Source: an uncultured Gemmata sp. (GTDB taxonomy: Bacteria > Planctomycetota > Planctomycetia > Gemmatales > Gemmataceae). From it: a stretch of 64,000 bases of DNA. The notes under the pieces are model-generated. The model was given only the letters and a program-made list of their open reading frames with translations, did no database searches and was not told the DNA's origin. A program made the translations under genes and the position numbers. Below, piece after piece: positions 54,704-62,675 of the stretch. Location of the stretch: the NCBI GenBank assembly GCA_937924775.1, contig CALDUT010000001.1, positions 248,001 to 312,000 of the forward strand, given 5' to 3'. Within the stretch, counting starts at the first letter, position 1; every line of letters starts with the position of its first letter.

Positions 54704-54984
54704 TGCCACGCCTCCGTGCCGGCTCATCCCAACTTCACGCCGTTGTCGGCATCAGGACTTAGGCGGTTGCCGCCATCCACCGCCACCTATCAATCCGACG
54801 GCCAGTCCAGACCATTCTCCGCTGAGAACAGGTATCGTCTTCACAAACCCGGCGTCTTCATACGAAGCGCACAATCGGAACAGATCGCAGAGTTCCATCG
54901 AAAAAAATGTCGGTAAAGTTCAATGGTGAAGGAAAACTGGTGAGTTTGCAAGTTCCGTTACTATCTCGACTCGGGGGGAGCGTT

Positions 54985-55656
54985 TCAGGCTTCGGTGGTC
55001 GGGACAGTGTTGACCCGCTCGGCATCAACGGCTTGCACCGGCGGCGGCACCATCAGCAGGTGCCGGGCTTGCCAGCCGTCGGCCGTGGCGAGCAATTCAC
55101 TCACCGCAACGTTCTTGGCCACCCCGATGCGTAGCCAATCGGCCGCTGAATAGCCCGGCACTAGCGACAGAAGCAACACCTTGCACACCACACCATGACT
55201 GACCAGAACTATCCGGCCCCCCGAAAATGCGGTCACCAGGCGTTGCAACGCGGGGAGGGTACGCTCCCGGATCGCATCGAACGATTCCATACCCGGGGGA
55301 GCATAGCCCGTCGCGCCGCTTCGCCACTTCGCCAGAGTTTCTTGCCAGATCGGTTCGCCTTGGTCGCGTGGGCAACCCGACAGCGGACCAACGAAACGTT
55401 CGTGCAAAAGCGCTTCAATCACATGAGGAACGCCGCATACCGCGGCAATTGGTTGGGCGGTTTGCACCGCGCGACGCATAGCCGACGACACCACCACGGT
55501 CGGTTGCCGCTCGCGAAACCATTGCGCTGCCGCGTGGGCCTGCCGATGGCCGTGGGCCCCCAATTCCACATCCGATTCGGCCCCGTGGAAAAGCGTGGGT
55601 GTGGCACTTTCTGCATGCCGGACCAACCAGAGTGTTGTCGGTTCGCTGGGCAACAT
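54985..55656 (-). CDS. Histidine phosphatase superfamily protein (phosphoglycerate mutase-like)
   Basis: A 223-residue protein of branch 1. LWLVRHAESA carries the phosphohistidine (RHG/RHA motif), VVSSAMRRAVQTAQPIA the second Arg, LLHERFVGPLSG an acidic site and VLVSHGVVCKVLL the second His. It may dephosphorylate a small metabolite or a protein; specificity is not visible. I chose the ATG at 55656 because the upstream part of the frame (to 55845) is unrelated. It is monocistronic, 281 bp downstream of the soluble kinase gene. Confidence 0.9.
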   Translation of the reverse strand: MLPSEPTTLWLVRHAESATPTLFHGAESDVELGAHGHRQAHAAAQWFRERQPTVVVSSAMRRAVQTAQPIAAVCGVPHVIEALLHERFVGPLSGCPRDQGEPIWQETLAKWRSGATGYAPPGMESFDAIRERTLPALQRLVTAFSGGRIVLVSHGVVCKVLLLSLVPGYSAADWLRIGVAKNVAVSELLATADGWQARHLLMVPPPVQAVDAERVNTVPTTEA

Positions 55657-55765
55657 CCGCCGTGTGGACCTGGGACACCTCAGATGGCAGTTTTCTCTCA
55701 ATCTATGAGATGCCAGGGCAAAAGAGGAAACTTTCGCTTCCGATACATCAGGAAGGGTCGACGCG

Positions 55766-55782
55766 TGATCAAAAATTGAACA
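55766..55782. repeat. Palindromic motif TGATCA-N5-TGAACA, copy 3
   Basis: TGATCA-AAAAT-TGAACA, one mismatch from the perfect form. It lies 75 bp downstream of the TIGR03000 gene and 110 bp upstream of the phosphatase start. See copy 1 at 17692. Confidence 0.6.
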
Positions 55783-55856
55783 GGGCCCCCAGGTATTTGG
55801 TGTTTGAGGACCCTGTTCACCCGCATCTGCTAGACCCGTTTCCACGGTCTAGGTTC

Positions 55857-56834
55857 TCATTTGCCGGCCACGCTATTGGCCTTAGACACCGCCGCAAGCA
55901 AAACGGTGAATTCTTCGGTGATATGGGCCCCCGCTTCAAGGATGACTTTCTTCTCTTCCGTGATGGTTTGGCCATTGAGGACCATTTCGGCTTTCACTTC
56001 ATAGTAGAACTTCTTTCCGCGTTCCAGTGGCGGGGTGTAGAAGGTCCGTTCCGGGCCGGTAGAAGTCGTGAGTTGGCCATCGACGTAGAGTTTGGCATCC
56101 GCGGGAACTTTGAACTTCAGGTTCGCCCCCATCGGCGAGCTATCCGAGCCGGGTTTCTTCATCGGTTCTGGCGGAATCGTCACTTCGGGTGGTTTATTAG
56201 GGTAATACGCGTTGCTGTTGGTTTCCGGCGGATCGGCCAACCGACCGACCACCACCGGGGCTCCCGCCCCCCACACCGGAGCCACAGGTGTGTAATAGCC
56301 CCGCGGACTCCACGCCGGGGCGCCCATCGGCGGCCCTGACTCCGGCGCGTAGATCACCAACGCCCCACCGTGGCAGCTGCCCGCGCACGAATAGCCCAGC
56401 GGATACTGGCCACGGGTGATGTTGGTCCCATGCCAATAGCCAGGCACGACAAATCCAGTTTCCACCCACGACCCATGCCAGCCCGTACAACCTAAGCACG
56501 AGCTGAAGCAGTTGTACCCGGCACAAGAATAACCGGCACAGCCTAAGCAACCCTTGCGGAAATGCTTCCCGAATAAGCCAACGCGGTGACCAACACAGCC
56601 ACAGCCAAAACATGAACCATAGCAGGCACCGTAACACGAACCATAGCAGGAACCGAAACACGAGCCCATGCACGAACCGAAACACGCACTGTAACAACCC
56701 CCACAACCAGCCATTACGACACCGCCATAGCCCATGGCCATCGGCGCGGGCTCGGTCGGGCGTGGCGAGGGCGCTGTCGGCGGCGTCACGTCGGAGCCGA
56801 CCGATAGCGCGGTAAGCATCACGATGCTGTACAT
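55857..56834 (-). CDS. Cys-Gly-repeat protein with TIGR03000 domain
   Basis: A 325-residue planctomycete-specific protein. Residues 44-80 are a repeat of the type CFGSC/CYGSC/CYGAC, followed by more cysteines to about residue 150 (about 25 in total). The C-terminal domain (about 240-312, LKFKVPADAKLYVDGQLTT, RTFYTPPLERGKKFYYEV) is TIGR03000. In Gemmata-type genomes this domain often stands behind low-complexity Cys-rich or Gly-rich stretches. The N-terminus has only a weak signal (MYSIVMLTALSVG). A cross-linked envelope protein is plausible but inferred. Confidence 0.85.
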   Translation of the reverse strand: MYSIVMLTALSVGSDVTPPTAPSPRPTEPAPMAMGYGGVVMAGCGGCYSACFGSCMGSCFGSCYGSCYGACYGSCFGCGCVGHRVGLFGKHFRKGCLGCAGYSCAGYNCFSSCLGCTGWHGSWVETGFVVPGYWHGTNITRGQYPLGYSCAGSCHGGALVIYAPESGPPMGAPAWSPRGYYTPVAPVWGAGAPVVVGRLADPPETNSNAYYPNKPPEVTIPPEPMKKPGSDSSPMGANLKFKVPADAKLYVDGQLTTSTGPERTFYTPPLERGKKFYYEVKAEMVLNGQTITEEKKVILEAGAHITEEFTVLLAAVSKANSVAGK

Positions 56835-57038
56835 GTCTTGTCCTCACGAAGCCAAACGGATCGGGCGCAACACGCAAGAAGCACGTTAACGATGGTAGAA
56901 CTGGAGAAAAAATCCGTCAAAGGTAAACCACGGAAACTGGGCAGATTGGACAGCCCATGCCGTCGTTACGACCCGAACCGCGCCCAGGATCGCCATTCGG
57001 GCACCACTGGAGCGGTTTGGCGAAAAAACCGAGGCGAA

Positions 57039-57055
57039 TGCTCAAAAAGTGAACA
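57039..57055. repeat. Palindromic motif TGCTCA-N5-TGAACA, copy 4
   Basis: TGCTCA-AAAAG-TGAACA, one mismatch from the perfect form. 97 bp from copy 5, in the region between the FG-GAP gene and the TIGR03000 gene. Confidence 0.6.
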
Positions 57056-57135
57056 ACGACTCACTTCCTCACCATCTTCTGACTCGCTCCAGAACGGCGG
57101 CTGGTGCGGGCAGGGCAACGGTCGCGGAGATCAGA

Positions 57136-57152
57136 TGTTCAAAATGTGAACA
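57136..57152. repeat. Palindromic motif TGTTCA-N5-TGAACA, copy 5
   Basis: A perfect inverted repeat, TGTTCA-AAATG-TGAACA, 73 bp downstream of the FG-GAP gene stop. See copy 1 at 17692. Confidence 0.7.
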
Positions 57153-57224
57153 GCCACCCCGAGCGGAGTGGTGGTTGTGAGTTGGGGTGATCCCCATGCG
57201 GAGAATTTGACTGACGGTCAACGA

Positions 57225-58526
57225 TTATGGAGGCCCATTCAACCCGGCCGGCGAGCCTACCCGGCCCAAGAACAGCCGCGGACGTTGTTCAAATGGTCCA
57301 TCGCCGGCGACCACGGCGAGGTCTTGAGTGTTGAAGAACGGGTTGCCGTTGTTGCCGAAACCGGGGGTGTCGTCATCTTGCGGATCGTAGTTGATGACAT
57401 TGCCGATAGCCATATTCACCACCCGCGAGTAGTTGGGGGGGAACGCGAAGAATTCGCCCCGCAGTACCCGGGTTTCGCCATTGAAGATGCGAATCGGAGC
57501 CCCAATGGTGTAATCGGCCCCGATGAGGGCAGCGTAGATTTCGGCTCCGCGGAGGCCGTCGGTACTGCCGGCGGCCACCGTAACCCCCATCCGCAAGTTG
57601 GGGTCGAATGCGTAGTACGACTGCAATTCGCGTGGGGTATCACTTTCCCAAACGCTGAAGACTTTGATATGGGGTGCCGTAACTGTAGCCCCGACAATGA
57701 TTTCCGCATAGGAGTTGGTATCACGGGGACGGTTTTGGTTGCCCCCCCCGAACCCCCCCCCACCCCCGGTCGAGCCCGGTGTCCGGGTGGTGTCGATACT
57801 GGCTGCGGCCACTGAAACGCCGCCCAAATACCCTCCGACGAATGGATGGAAGCTGCGGAACTCGTTGCCGTTGCCGTCGAAGACCTTCACATGGCCTTGA
57901 ACGCCGCCGCCCGCCGAGCCGACGATGATTTCCGCTTTGAAGGAGGCATTGTTACCACCGAAAAAGCCGCCGGAACCCACGCCCCGGTCCGGGCCGCCGG
58001 GGCCTTCATTCAGCACGTTGCCGACCGCGATATTCAAGCCACCGTTGTAGTTCGGATTGCCCGCGGCATCAGTGAAGGCATAAAAGCTGGCCAACTCGTC
58101 GCCGTTGACAGTGAAGACCTTCACATGAGGCGGGCCGTTGGAAGCGACCGCGACGATGATTTCCGGGGCCCCATCCCCCAGCACGTCGCCCACCGCGACG
58201 TTGATACCCCCTTTGAAGCCTGCAAAGGGGACAAACTGTCGCAGCAGGTTACCGTCGAGGTCCCAAACGCGAACCAGACCCTCACGCCCCGGGCCGGTTC
58301 CGGTCACATATTCGTTGCGGGCCACATTGGTTCCTTCCGGTATGAGATTCCCAATCGCGATGCTCAGCCCGCCGCTGGGTACCGCAACCGGCTGCACTGG
58401 CGTACCCAAGGCAAAATTGATCGACGCAGGATCACCGCGTGGCAAAAAGACGGGTGTAATTCGGTCCTCCAACGCTTCGAGGCCCCGCCGCAAACTGTGC
58501 CTGAGCCGAGGCGACGAGTCGGACAT
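57225..58526 (-). CDS. FG-GAP/VCBS-type repeat surface protein
   Basis: A 433-residue protein. Its N-terminus RRGLEALEDRITPVFLP has the LEDR-type motif found at the start of many planctomycete surface proteins. Repeats of about 60 residues follow, such as AVGDVLGDGAPEIIVAVAS, GPPHVKVFTVNG, AEIIVGSAGGGVQGHVKVFD and AEIIVGATVTAPHIKVFS: a beta-propeller of FG-GAP type that may bind calcium. A Gly-rich loop breaks one blade. I chose the ATG at 58526 because AGGAGG lies upstream. It should be secreted or on the cell surface. Confidence 0.85.
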   Translation of the reverse strand: MSDSSPRLRHSLRRGLEALEDRITPVFLPRGDPASINFALGTPVQPVAVPSGGLSIAIGNLIPEGTNVARNEYVTGTGPGREGLVRVWDLDGNLLRQFVPFAGFKGGINVAVGDVLGDGAPEIIVAVASNGPPHVKVFTVNGDELASFYAFTDAAGNPNYNGGLNIAVGNVLNEGPGGPDRGVGSGGFFGGNNASFKAEIIVGSAGGGVQGHVKVFDGNGNEFRSFHPFVGGYLGGVSVAAASIDTTRTPGSTGGGGGFGGGNQNRPRDTNSYAEIIVGATVTAPHIKVFSVWESDTPRELQSYYAFDPNLRMGVTVAAGSTDGLRGAEIYAALIGADYTIGAPIRIFNGETRVLRGEFFAFPPNYSRVVNMAIGNVINYDPQDDDTPGFGNNGNPFFNTQDLAVVAGDGPFEQRPRLFLGRVGSPAGLNGPP

Positions 58527-58776
58527 ACCATTCCTCCTGATGAGTCGTGACACACAAGCGAGCCGTTCTGGTGATGTTCGTTGAATAATGAAATCTTACC
58601 CGGTCACAATGAGGGCACAACACAGCAAACACTTTCAGGATACCGGCGGTTTCTCGGCATTTTATTAAGAAAAGATGAGAACAGACCATCCGGACGGGGA
58701 AGTCCTAAGGAAAACCAACAATCGTGGATTATTCGCGCCCCAGTGGCTATGTTCAACTGTCTGGGATTAAGGATTA

Positions 58777-59337
58777 TTAGCCCAACACGCTGCCCAACGA
58801 GGCTCTGAACCGCTCGACCGAAGCCCGAACTTCGGCGGTACCGTCTTCGGTGGAATCCCAACCAATCGGTTCAATCGTTACCCCTTCCAACTGTTTATAG
58901 GTTGTGAAGAAGAATTCGACTTCGCGGACGAAATGAGCTGGCACGTCCGCCAGTTGGCGAATGTGAGCAAAGAGGGGATCTTTGTGCGGGACAGCGAGGA
59001 TTTTGTAGTCGTTTTGCCCCTTGTCGCGCATGCGGAACATACCGACGACCCGAGCTTCGATCAGGCAGCCGGAAAACGTGGGTTCATTGACCATCACCAA
59101 GGCATCGAGCGGGTCGTTGTCTTCGGCTAATGTTTGCGGGATGAAACCGTAGTCCCCAGGGTAAACGGCAGAACTGTACAAATACCGGTCGAGTTTGATC
59201 AGACCTGTAACTTTGTCCACTTCGAATTTATTCCGCTTGCCTTTAGGGATTTCGACGATGACGTTCACCACTGCGGTCTCACCGGTTCCAGGGGGAATCA
59301 TCATGTAATCGCGGATATAGTCGCGTCGAGCAAACAT
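58777..59337 (-). CDS. ppa: Inorganic pyrophosphatase (family I)
   Basis: A 186-residue soluble enzyme hydrolysing PPi to two phosphates. VEIPKGKRNKFEVDK, YPGDYGFIPQT and the active-site DNDPLDALV are the family I landmarks, with the metal-binding aspartates in the last. Length is normal. I chose the ATG at 59337, preceded by AAGGA. It is essential for driving biosynthetic reactions. It lies downstream of the Hsp20 gene on the same strand, separated by 232 bp with a strong hairpin, so it is probably transcribed independently. Confidence 0.95.
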   Translation of the reverse strand: MFARRDYIRDYMMIPPGTGETAVVNVIVEIPKGKRNKFEVDKVTGLIKLDRYLYSSAVYPGDYGFIPQTLAEDNDPLDALVMVNEPTFSGCLIEARVVGMFRMRDKGQNDYKILAVPHKDPLFAHIRQLADVPAHFVREVEFFFTTYKQLEGVTIEPIGWDSTEDGTAEVRASVERFRASLGSVLG

Positions 59338-59497
59338 GGCTGTTCCTTGACCAAGGCGATGCACCGTGCTGATAGAGTACGGGTTTCACCGGCAAGAAAA
59401 TGCCCCCGGAAATGGAAAGGCTCCGGTCGCAGCCCAACCGGCCAGGATAGCCGTGGAAGGAAGATAAGGGCGGTGAGAGACGAAATGACGGGTAACC

Positions 59498-59540
59498 ACG
59501 CTCGGGGGTCTCCATTAGTAGGATGGAGGCCCCCGAGCGT
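59498..59540. terminator. Very strong hairpin after hsp20
   Basis: ACGCTCGGGGG at 59498-59508 and CTCCAT at 59510-59515 pair with ATGGAG at 59523-59528 and CCCCCGAGCGT at 59530-59540; 17 Watson-Crick pairs plus one T-G, with a 7-base loop. It begins 30 bp after the hsp20 stop on the minus strand. No T-run follows, so it may be a processing or stability hairpin as well as a terminator. Confidence 0.6.
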
Positions 59541-59569
59541 AGCTCCAAAGTCCGCTGCAGCCGCGTCAC

Positions 59570-60010
59570 TTAGTCGCCGATCGTGACCGGAACAGTCCGT
59601 GGTTTCACGGCCGCAATCTTTGGCAGGGTGACTTTCAAAACGCCGTTGGTGTAAGTCGCCTCCACCTTCTCGGCATCGACGGGGACCGGCAGCGGGATGA
59701 CTCGGGCGAATTCGCCGGTGGCCCGCTCCCGCCGGAGCCAGGTTACATTGTCGGCCGGGGCCGGAGCGGGCCGTTTCGCCTTGATCAACAACTCATCGCC
59801 CCCGGTGACCGTGACTTCCAACGAAGCCCGATCCACGCCTGGCAGGTCCCCTTCGACGTAAATCGCATTTTCGTCGTGCCAAATGTTCAGCGGAAAGCTC
59901 CCGGCATCGGGATGCCCGGACAACCGTCCAAACAAGGAAGCGAATTCATCGCCGACAGCGGAAAATTCATTCAACAGTACGTTAAATGGATACCGACGGG
60001 TACGCGTCAT
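59570..60010 (-). CDS. Hsp20/alpha-crystallin family small heat-shock protein
   Basis: A 146-residue chaperone. The alpha-crystallin domain spans about 42-132: IWHDENAIYVEGDLPGVDRA, LLIKAKRP, RRERATGEFARVIPLPVPVD and the signature NGVLKVTLPK. The C-terminal VPVTI resembles the IxI/V anchoring motif. It holds unfolded proteins in the cytoplasm without ATP. GAGGTG lies just before the ATG at 60010. No CIRCE or ROSE-type element is visible; two palindromes at 60252-60280 lie between it and the divergent CPBP gene. Confidence 0.94.
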   Translation of the reverse strand: MTRTRRYPFNVLLNEFSAVGDEFASLFGRLSGHPDAGSFPLNIWHDENAIYVEGDLPGVDRASLEVTVTGGDELLIKAKRPAPAPADNVTWLRRERATGEFARVIPLPVPVDAEKVEATYTNGVLKVTLPKIAAVKPRTVPVTIGD

Positions 60011-60361
60011 AGGTCACCTCGTTCATGTTTCCCAAAAGAAAGTTGGTTCAACTTATCAATTGAGAGGAACCCCACCCGAAAAACGATTCAGGTTTTATTG
60101 TCGTCGCCGCGATCAGAATCCCCGCTTCAAGCGGCGTGCCAAATTCCCACTCACTGACGACAAGGACGTGATTTTCTTACGGTATCGCCCCAAAACACCC
60201 TCGAAAAATGGAAATCCCGTTTGAACGAATCATCCCGAAGGAGTGGCCCGAAACTGCCAATTTGGCAGTTGTTGCAACAAAATCGACCCGGATGGATCGG
60301 CTTGTGGAGTAAAATTCCTTGGCATCCTCAGAAATTGCCCTGGTGGTTCGGTTGTAGACGC
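60011..60361. other. Divergent intergenic region of hsp20 and the CPBP gene
   Basis: 351 bp. It holds two adjacent perfect palindromes (60252-60270 and 60269-60280). No protein gene is supported. A plus-strand frame beginning at 60221 continues into the CPBP gene but lacks similarity before 60362. Confidence 0.45.
60252..60280. promoter_or_regulatory. Two abutting palindromes, operator candidate
   Basis: AACTGCCAA-T-TTGGCAGTT (60252-60270) is a perfect 19-bp inverted repeat with a single central base. It overlaps TTGTTGCAACAA (60269-60280), a perfect 12-bp palindrome. They lie 82 bp before the CPBP gene and 242 bp before hsp20. Confidence 0.45.
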
Positions 60362-61285
60362 ATGATTCCAGAATCCCGCGATCCTTCGGACCCGGATTTC
60401 CCTCGCCCTTGGGATTCCGGAGGACCTCCGCGGCGACCAGGGGCCGGCCCGGCGACGATGCTTTGCCCACGATGTGGGGAAATCGCCGTGCCGGTGACTG
60501 ATTGTTGCCCCGCGTGCGGTTATCCGGTGGTTGGTATCCGGCCGCAGCCGCGACCAGTGGCTCGGCCCGTGGGCACCGCCCCGGAAGCCGATTGGTACTT
60601 CAAACCGATCCGCGACAATTTCGACGCCCCGCGGCCCTCGTTTTCTCCCCTATCGACGCAGCCGCTGATGGTCGTCATGGTGGCTTATGGGCTCCTGTTG
60701 GCCGGCCTGATCGCGGTGGCTTTTCTGGCCGCCGTTTACGATGCCACGACCACAGAAGAACTCTCCGAGTGGATGGTCGGAGCCGGGATTGTCAGTACGC
60801 TATTGACCGCGATCGCTTGGTGCTGGGTTTGGCGGGAAGCCCAACAGCCCGTTCCCGCGAGTACCCGCAGCATCGCGTGGCTAGTTTCTTTTCCCGCGCT
60901 GGCGTTGCTGGTGGGCTTGAACATTACCTTCATCACCATCTTACGGGAACTGTTGCGTCCCTTCGGAGTTCCCGATGGTCCACGCATCGAACTGACGTGG
61001 TTCACCGTGCTGCTGATGTGTGCACAACCCGCCGTTGTAGAGGAGCTGTTCTTCCGGCAGATGGTGTTGGGGGTTTTCCGCAAGCGGATGAGTTTGCATT
61101 TGGCCGTGTGGCTAACGGCTCTGATGTTCGCGCTGGCCCATTTGGGGCAAATTGTGGCCATGCCGTATTTGCTGGTGGCCGGGGGCCTGTTCGGTTATGC
61201 CCGGGTGTATGGGGGGCTTCCGCTCGCCATGCTGTTGCACTTTGTCCATAATTTTGTGGTGATTGTCTACGGGGCTTGGGGTTGA
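60362..61285 (+). CDS. Zinc-ribbon CPBP-family intramembrane metalloprotease
   Basis: A 307-residue protein. An N-terminal zinc ribbon (CPRCGEIAV...CCPACGYPV, about 34-55) is followed by six or more hydrophobic helices. The CPBP/Rce1 motifs are present: EELFFRQ (EExxxR), FALAHL and HFVHN. Such proteases cleave or process membrane substrates within the bilayer; many bacterial ones have unknown targets. I chose the ATG at 60362 because the N-terminal extension of the frame has no similarity. The next gene also begins with a zinc ribbon. Confidence 0.85.
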   Translation: MIPESRDPSDPDFPRPWDSGGPPRRPGAGPATMLCPRCGEIAVPVTDCCPACGYPVVGIRPQPRPVARPVGTAPEADWYFKPIRDNFDAPRPSFSPLSTQPLMVVMVAYGLLLAGLIAVAFLAAVYDATTTEELSEWMVGAGIVSTLLTAIAWCWVWREAQQPVPASTRSIAWLVSFPALALLVGLNITFITILRELLRPFGVPDGPRIELTWFTVLLMCAQPAVVEELFFRQMVLGVFRKRMSLHLAVWLTALMFALAHLGQIVAMPYLLVAGGLFGYARVYGGLPLAMLLHFVHNFVVIVYGAWG

Positions 61286-61457
61286 GCGAGGTTTCCGGTT
61301 CGCCCCACCCCGTACCATTTCCGGCCACGACATTCCTTCTTCCGCGCCGGCCCCTTTCGGAACGACGTTCGGCACCCATGGTTCGATCGGCTGAACCGCA
61401 GGTCCCACGCTCCGCGCTAAAATTCGGCGCGGAGGGAAATTTCGTACTACATTGCGC

Positions 61458-62579
61458 ATGAGTTCGCTCGATGGCATCGGAATTGCCTTCATGCAGTTAT
61501 TTTGCCCCACTTGCCAACTGGCCACAGCAGCCGCCCAGAGGTGCCCCCGGTGCGGTGGACTGCTGTTGTTGCCCCATGAAACGGGCGATGGGTGGGGAGG
61601 CCGATCCCGCGTGGTGCCGCCCCTGCCGCCGCAACCTCCATCAATCCTTCAAGTTGCGATCGGCGTGGTCTTAGCCGTGGGTTTGTACGCCGGTCTGCAT
61701 CGCATCGTCGGGGGGGTGGCAACCCTCATTCAACTGCCGACCGACAGCGAATGGTTTATCGGTTATCAGAATCATGGCTGGCTCACTTGGGGCTTGCAGG
61801 GGTTTGCCGTGGCCTTTGGGGCACTGATCGCGGCGGCGGGGCGTATCTCGGGCGTCGCCCTCGGGAGCGTGGTGGGGGCCATCTGCGGTGGGCTTTTTCT
61901 GGCTGGGGAATGGTTCCTTTGCAGGACCGTCGACGTCAGCCGGGCGTGGCCGCTGGGTGTATCACTGGGCAGTGGCAGTCTGGCCGGGTGGATGGCCACT
62001 CGGGTTTGGGGAGCGATCCCCTCGTTAGAAATGCCGGTGTTGGAACACAATCGCCTCAGTTCGTCGGTTCTGGCGTTACAAAAAAAACCGCAGTCGCAGC
62101 GGCCGACGGCGTGGTTGCGCATTGTGATCGGGGCCGCGGTGATGGTTGTGGCGGTTGTGATGGCGGATGCTATTCGCAGCGGGGCGCAGAAATACTCAGG
62201 GGGAATGTTGAAGGTCCACAGTGTGGGGCAGGCGCAATTCCTGACGTGGCAAATCGCGGTGTTAGGCATTCTGGGGGGGGCCGCGCTGGCGGGAGCGAGT
62301 ACCGGGTCGGGAATCCGTCATGGCTTCATCACCGGGGTGCTCGGTGCTGCCGGCGTGTTGGCACTGACCGCGACGCAGGGGGAAAGTTTCCGCCCGGTGA
62401 AGTATTGGCTCAACCAACTGCAACTCGGCGGTGTCGCTCCCCACGACCCCGCCGCGCTGATCGCCACCACCCTGTGGCTTGTCCTGTTGGGTGTTATCGG
62501 CGGCTGGTTCGGCAACATGCTCTTCCAACCGATCGCTCCACCGCACATGCGGCAGCGGCTGCGCAGCGGCTGGGATTAA
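61458..62579 (+). CDS. Zinc-ribbon multi-pass membrane protein
   Basis: A ~373-residue protein of unknown function. CPTCQLATAAAQRCPRCGG is a zinc ribbon at the N-terminus. About eight hydrophobic helices follow from residue 55 to 365. The start is uncertain: ATG at 61458 opens MSSLDGIGIAF, whereas ATG at 61491 opens directly on MQLFCPTC, which is more typical of these proteins. It lies 172 bp downstream of the CPBP gene on the same strand and may share its transcript. Confidence 0.72.
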   Translation: MSSLDGIGIAFMQLFCPTCQLATAAAQRCPRCGGLLLLPHETGDGWGGRSRVVPPLPPQPPSILQVAIGVVLAVGLYAGLHRIVGGVATLIQLPTDSEWFIGYQNHGWLTWGLQGFAVAFGALIAAAGRISGVALGSVVGAICGGLFLAGEWFLCRTVDVSRAWPLGVSLGSGSLAGWMATRVWGAIPSLEMPVLEHNRLSSSVLALQKKPQSQRPTAWLRIVIGAAVMVVAVVMADAIRSGAQKYSGGMLKVHSVGQAQFLTWQIAVLGILGGAALAGASTGSGIRHGFITGVLGAAGVLALTATQGESFRPVKYWLNQLQLGGVAPHDPAALIATTLWLVLLGVIGGWFGNMLFQPIAPPHMRQRLRSGWD

Positions 62580-62675
62580 GCCCGCGGGAGGGTAGCCCGA
62601 GTCCTCATTTCTTCCCATCAGGGGGGCTATTCTGCCGGTGGGTGCTGGGTGGCTTTGTAACCCCGCTGGCGATCG

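Larger units (their letters stand above)
56835..57224. other. Intergenic region with two palindromic motifs
   Basis: 390 bp between two leftward genes. It contains palindrome copies 4 and 5 and a short GGGG-TGAT-CCCC hairpin near 57184. No gene is supported. Confidence 0.5.

Noticed and set aside
60011-60361. CIRCE or ROSE-type heat-shock control element
   Set aside because: No TTAGCACTC-N9-GAGTGCTAA match and no ROSE-like anti-Shine-Dalgarno pairing before hsp20.
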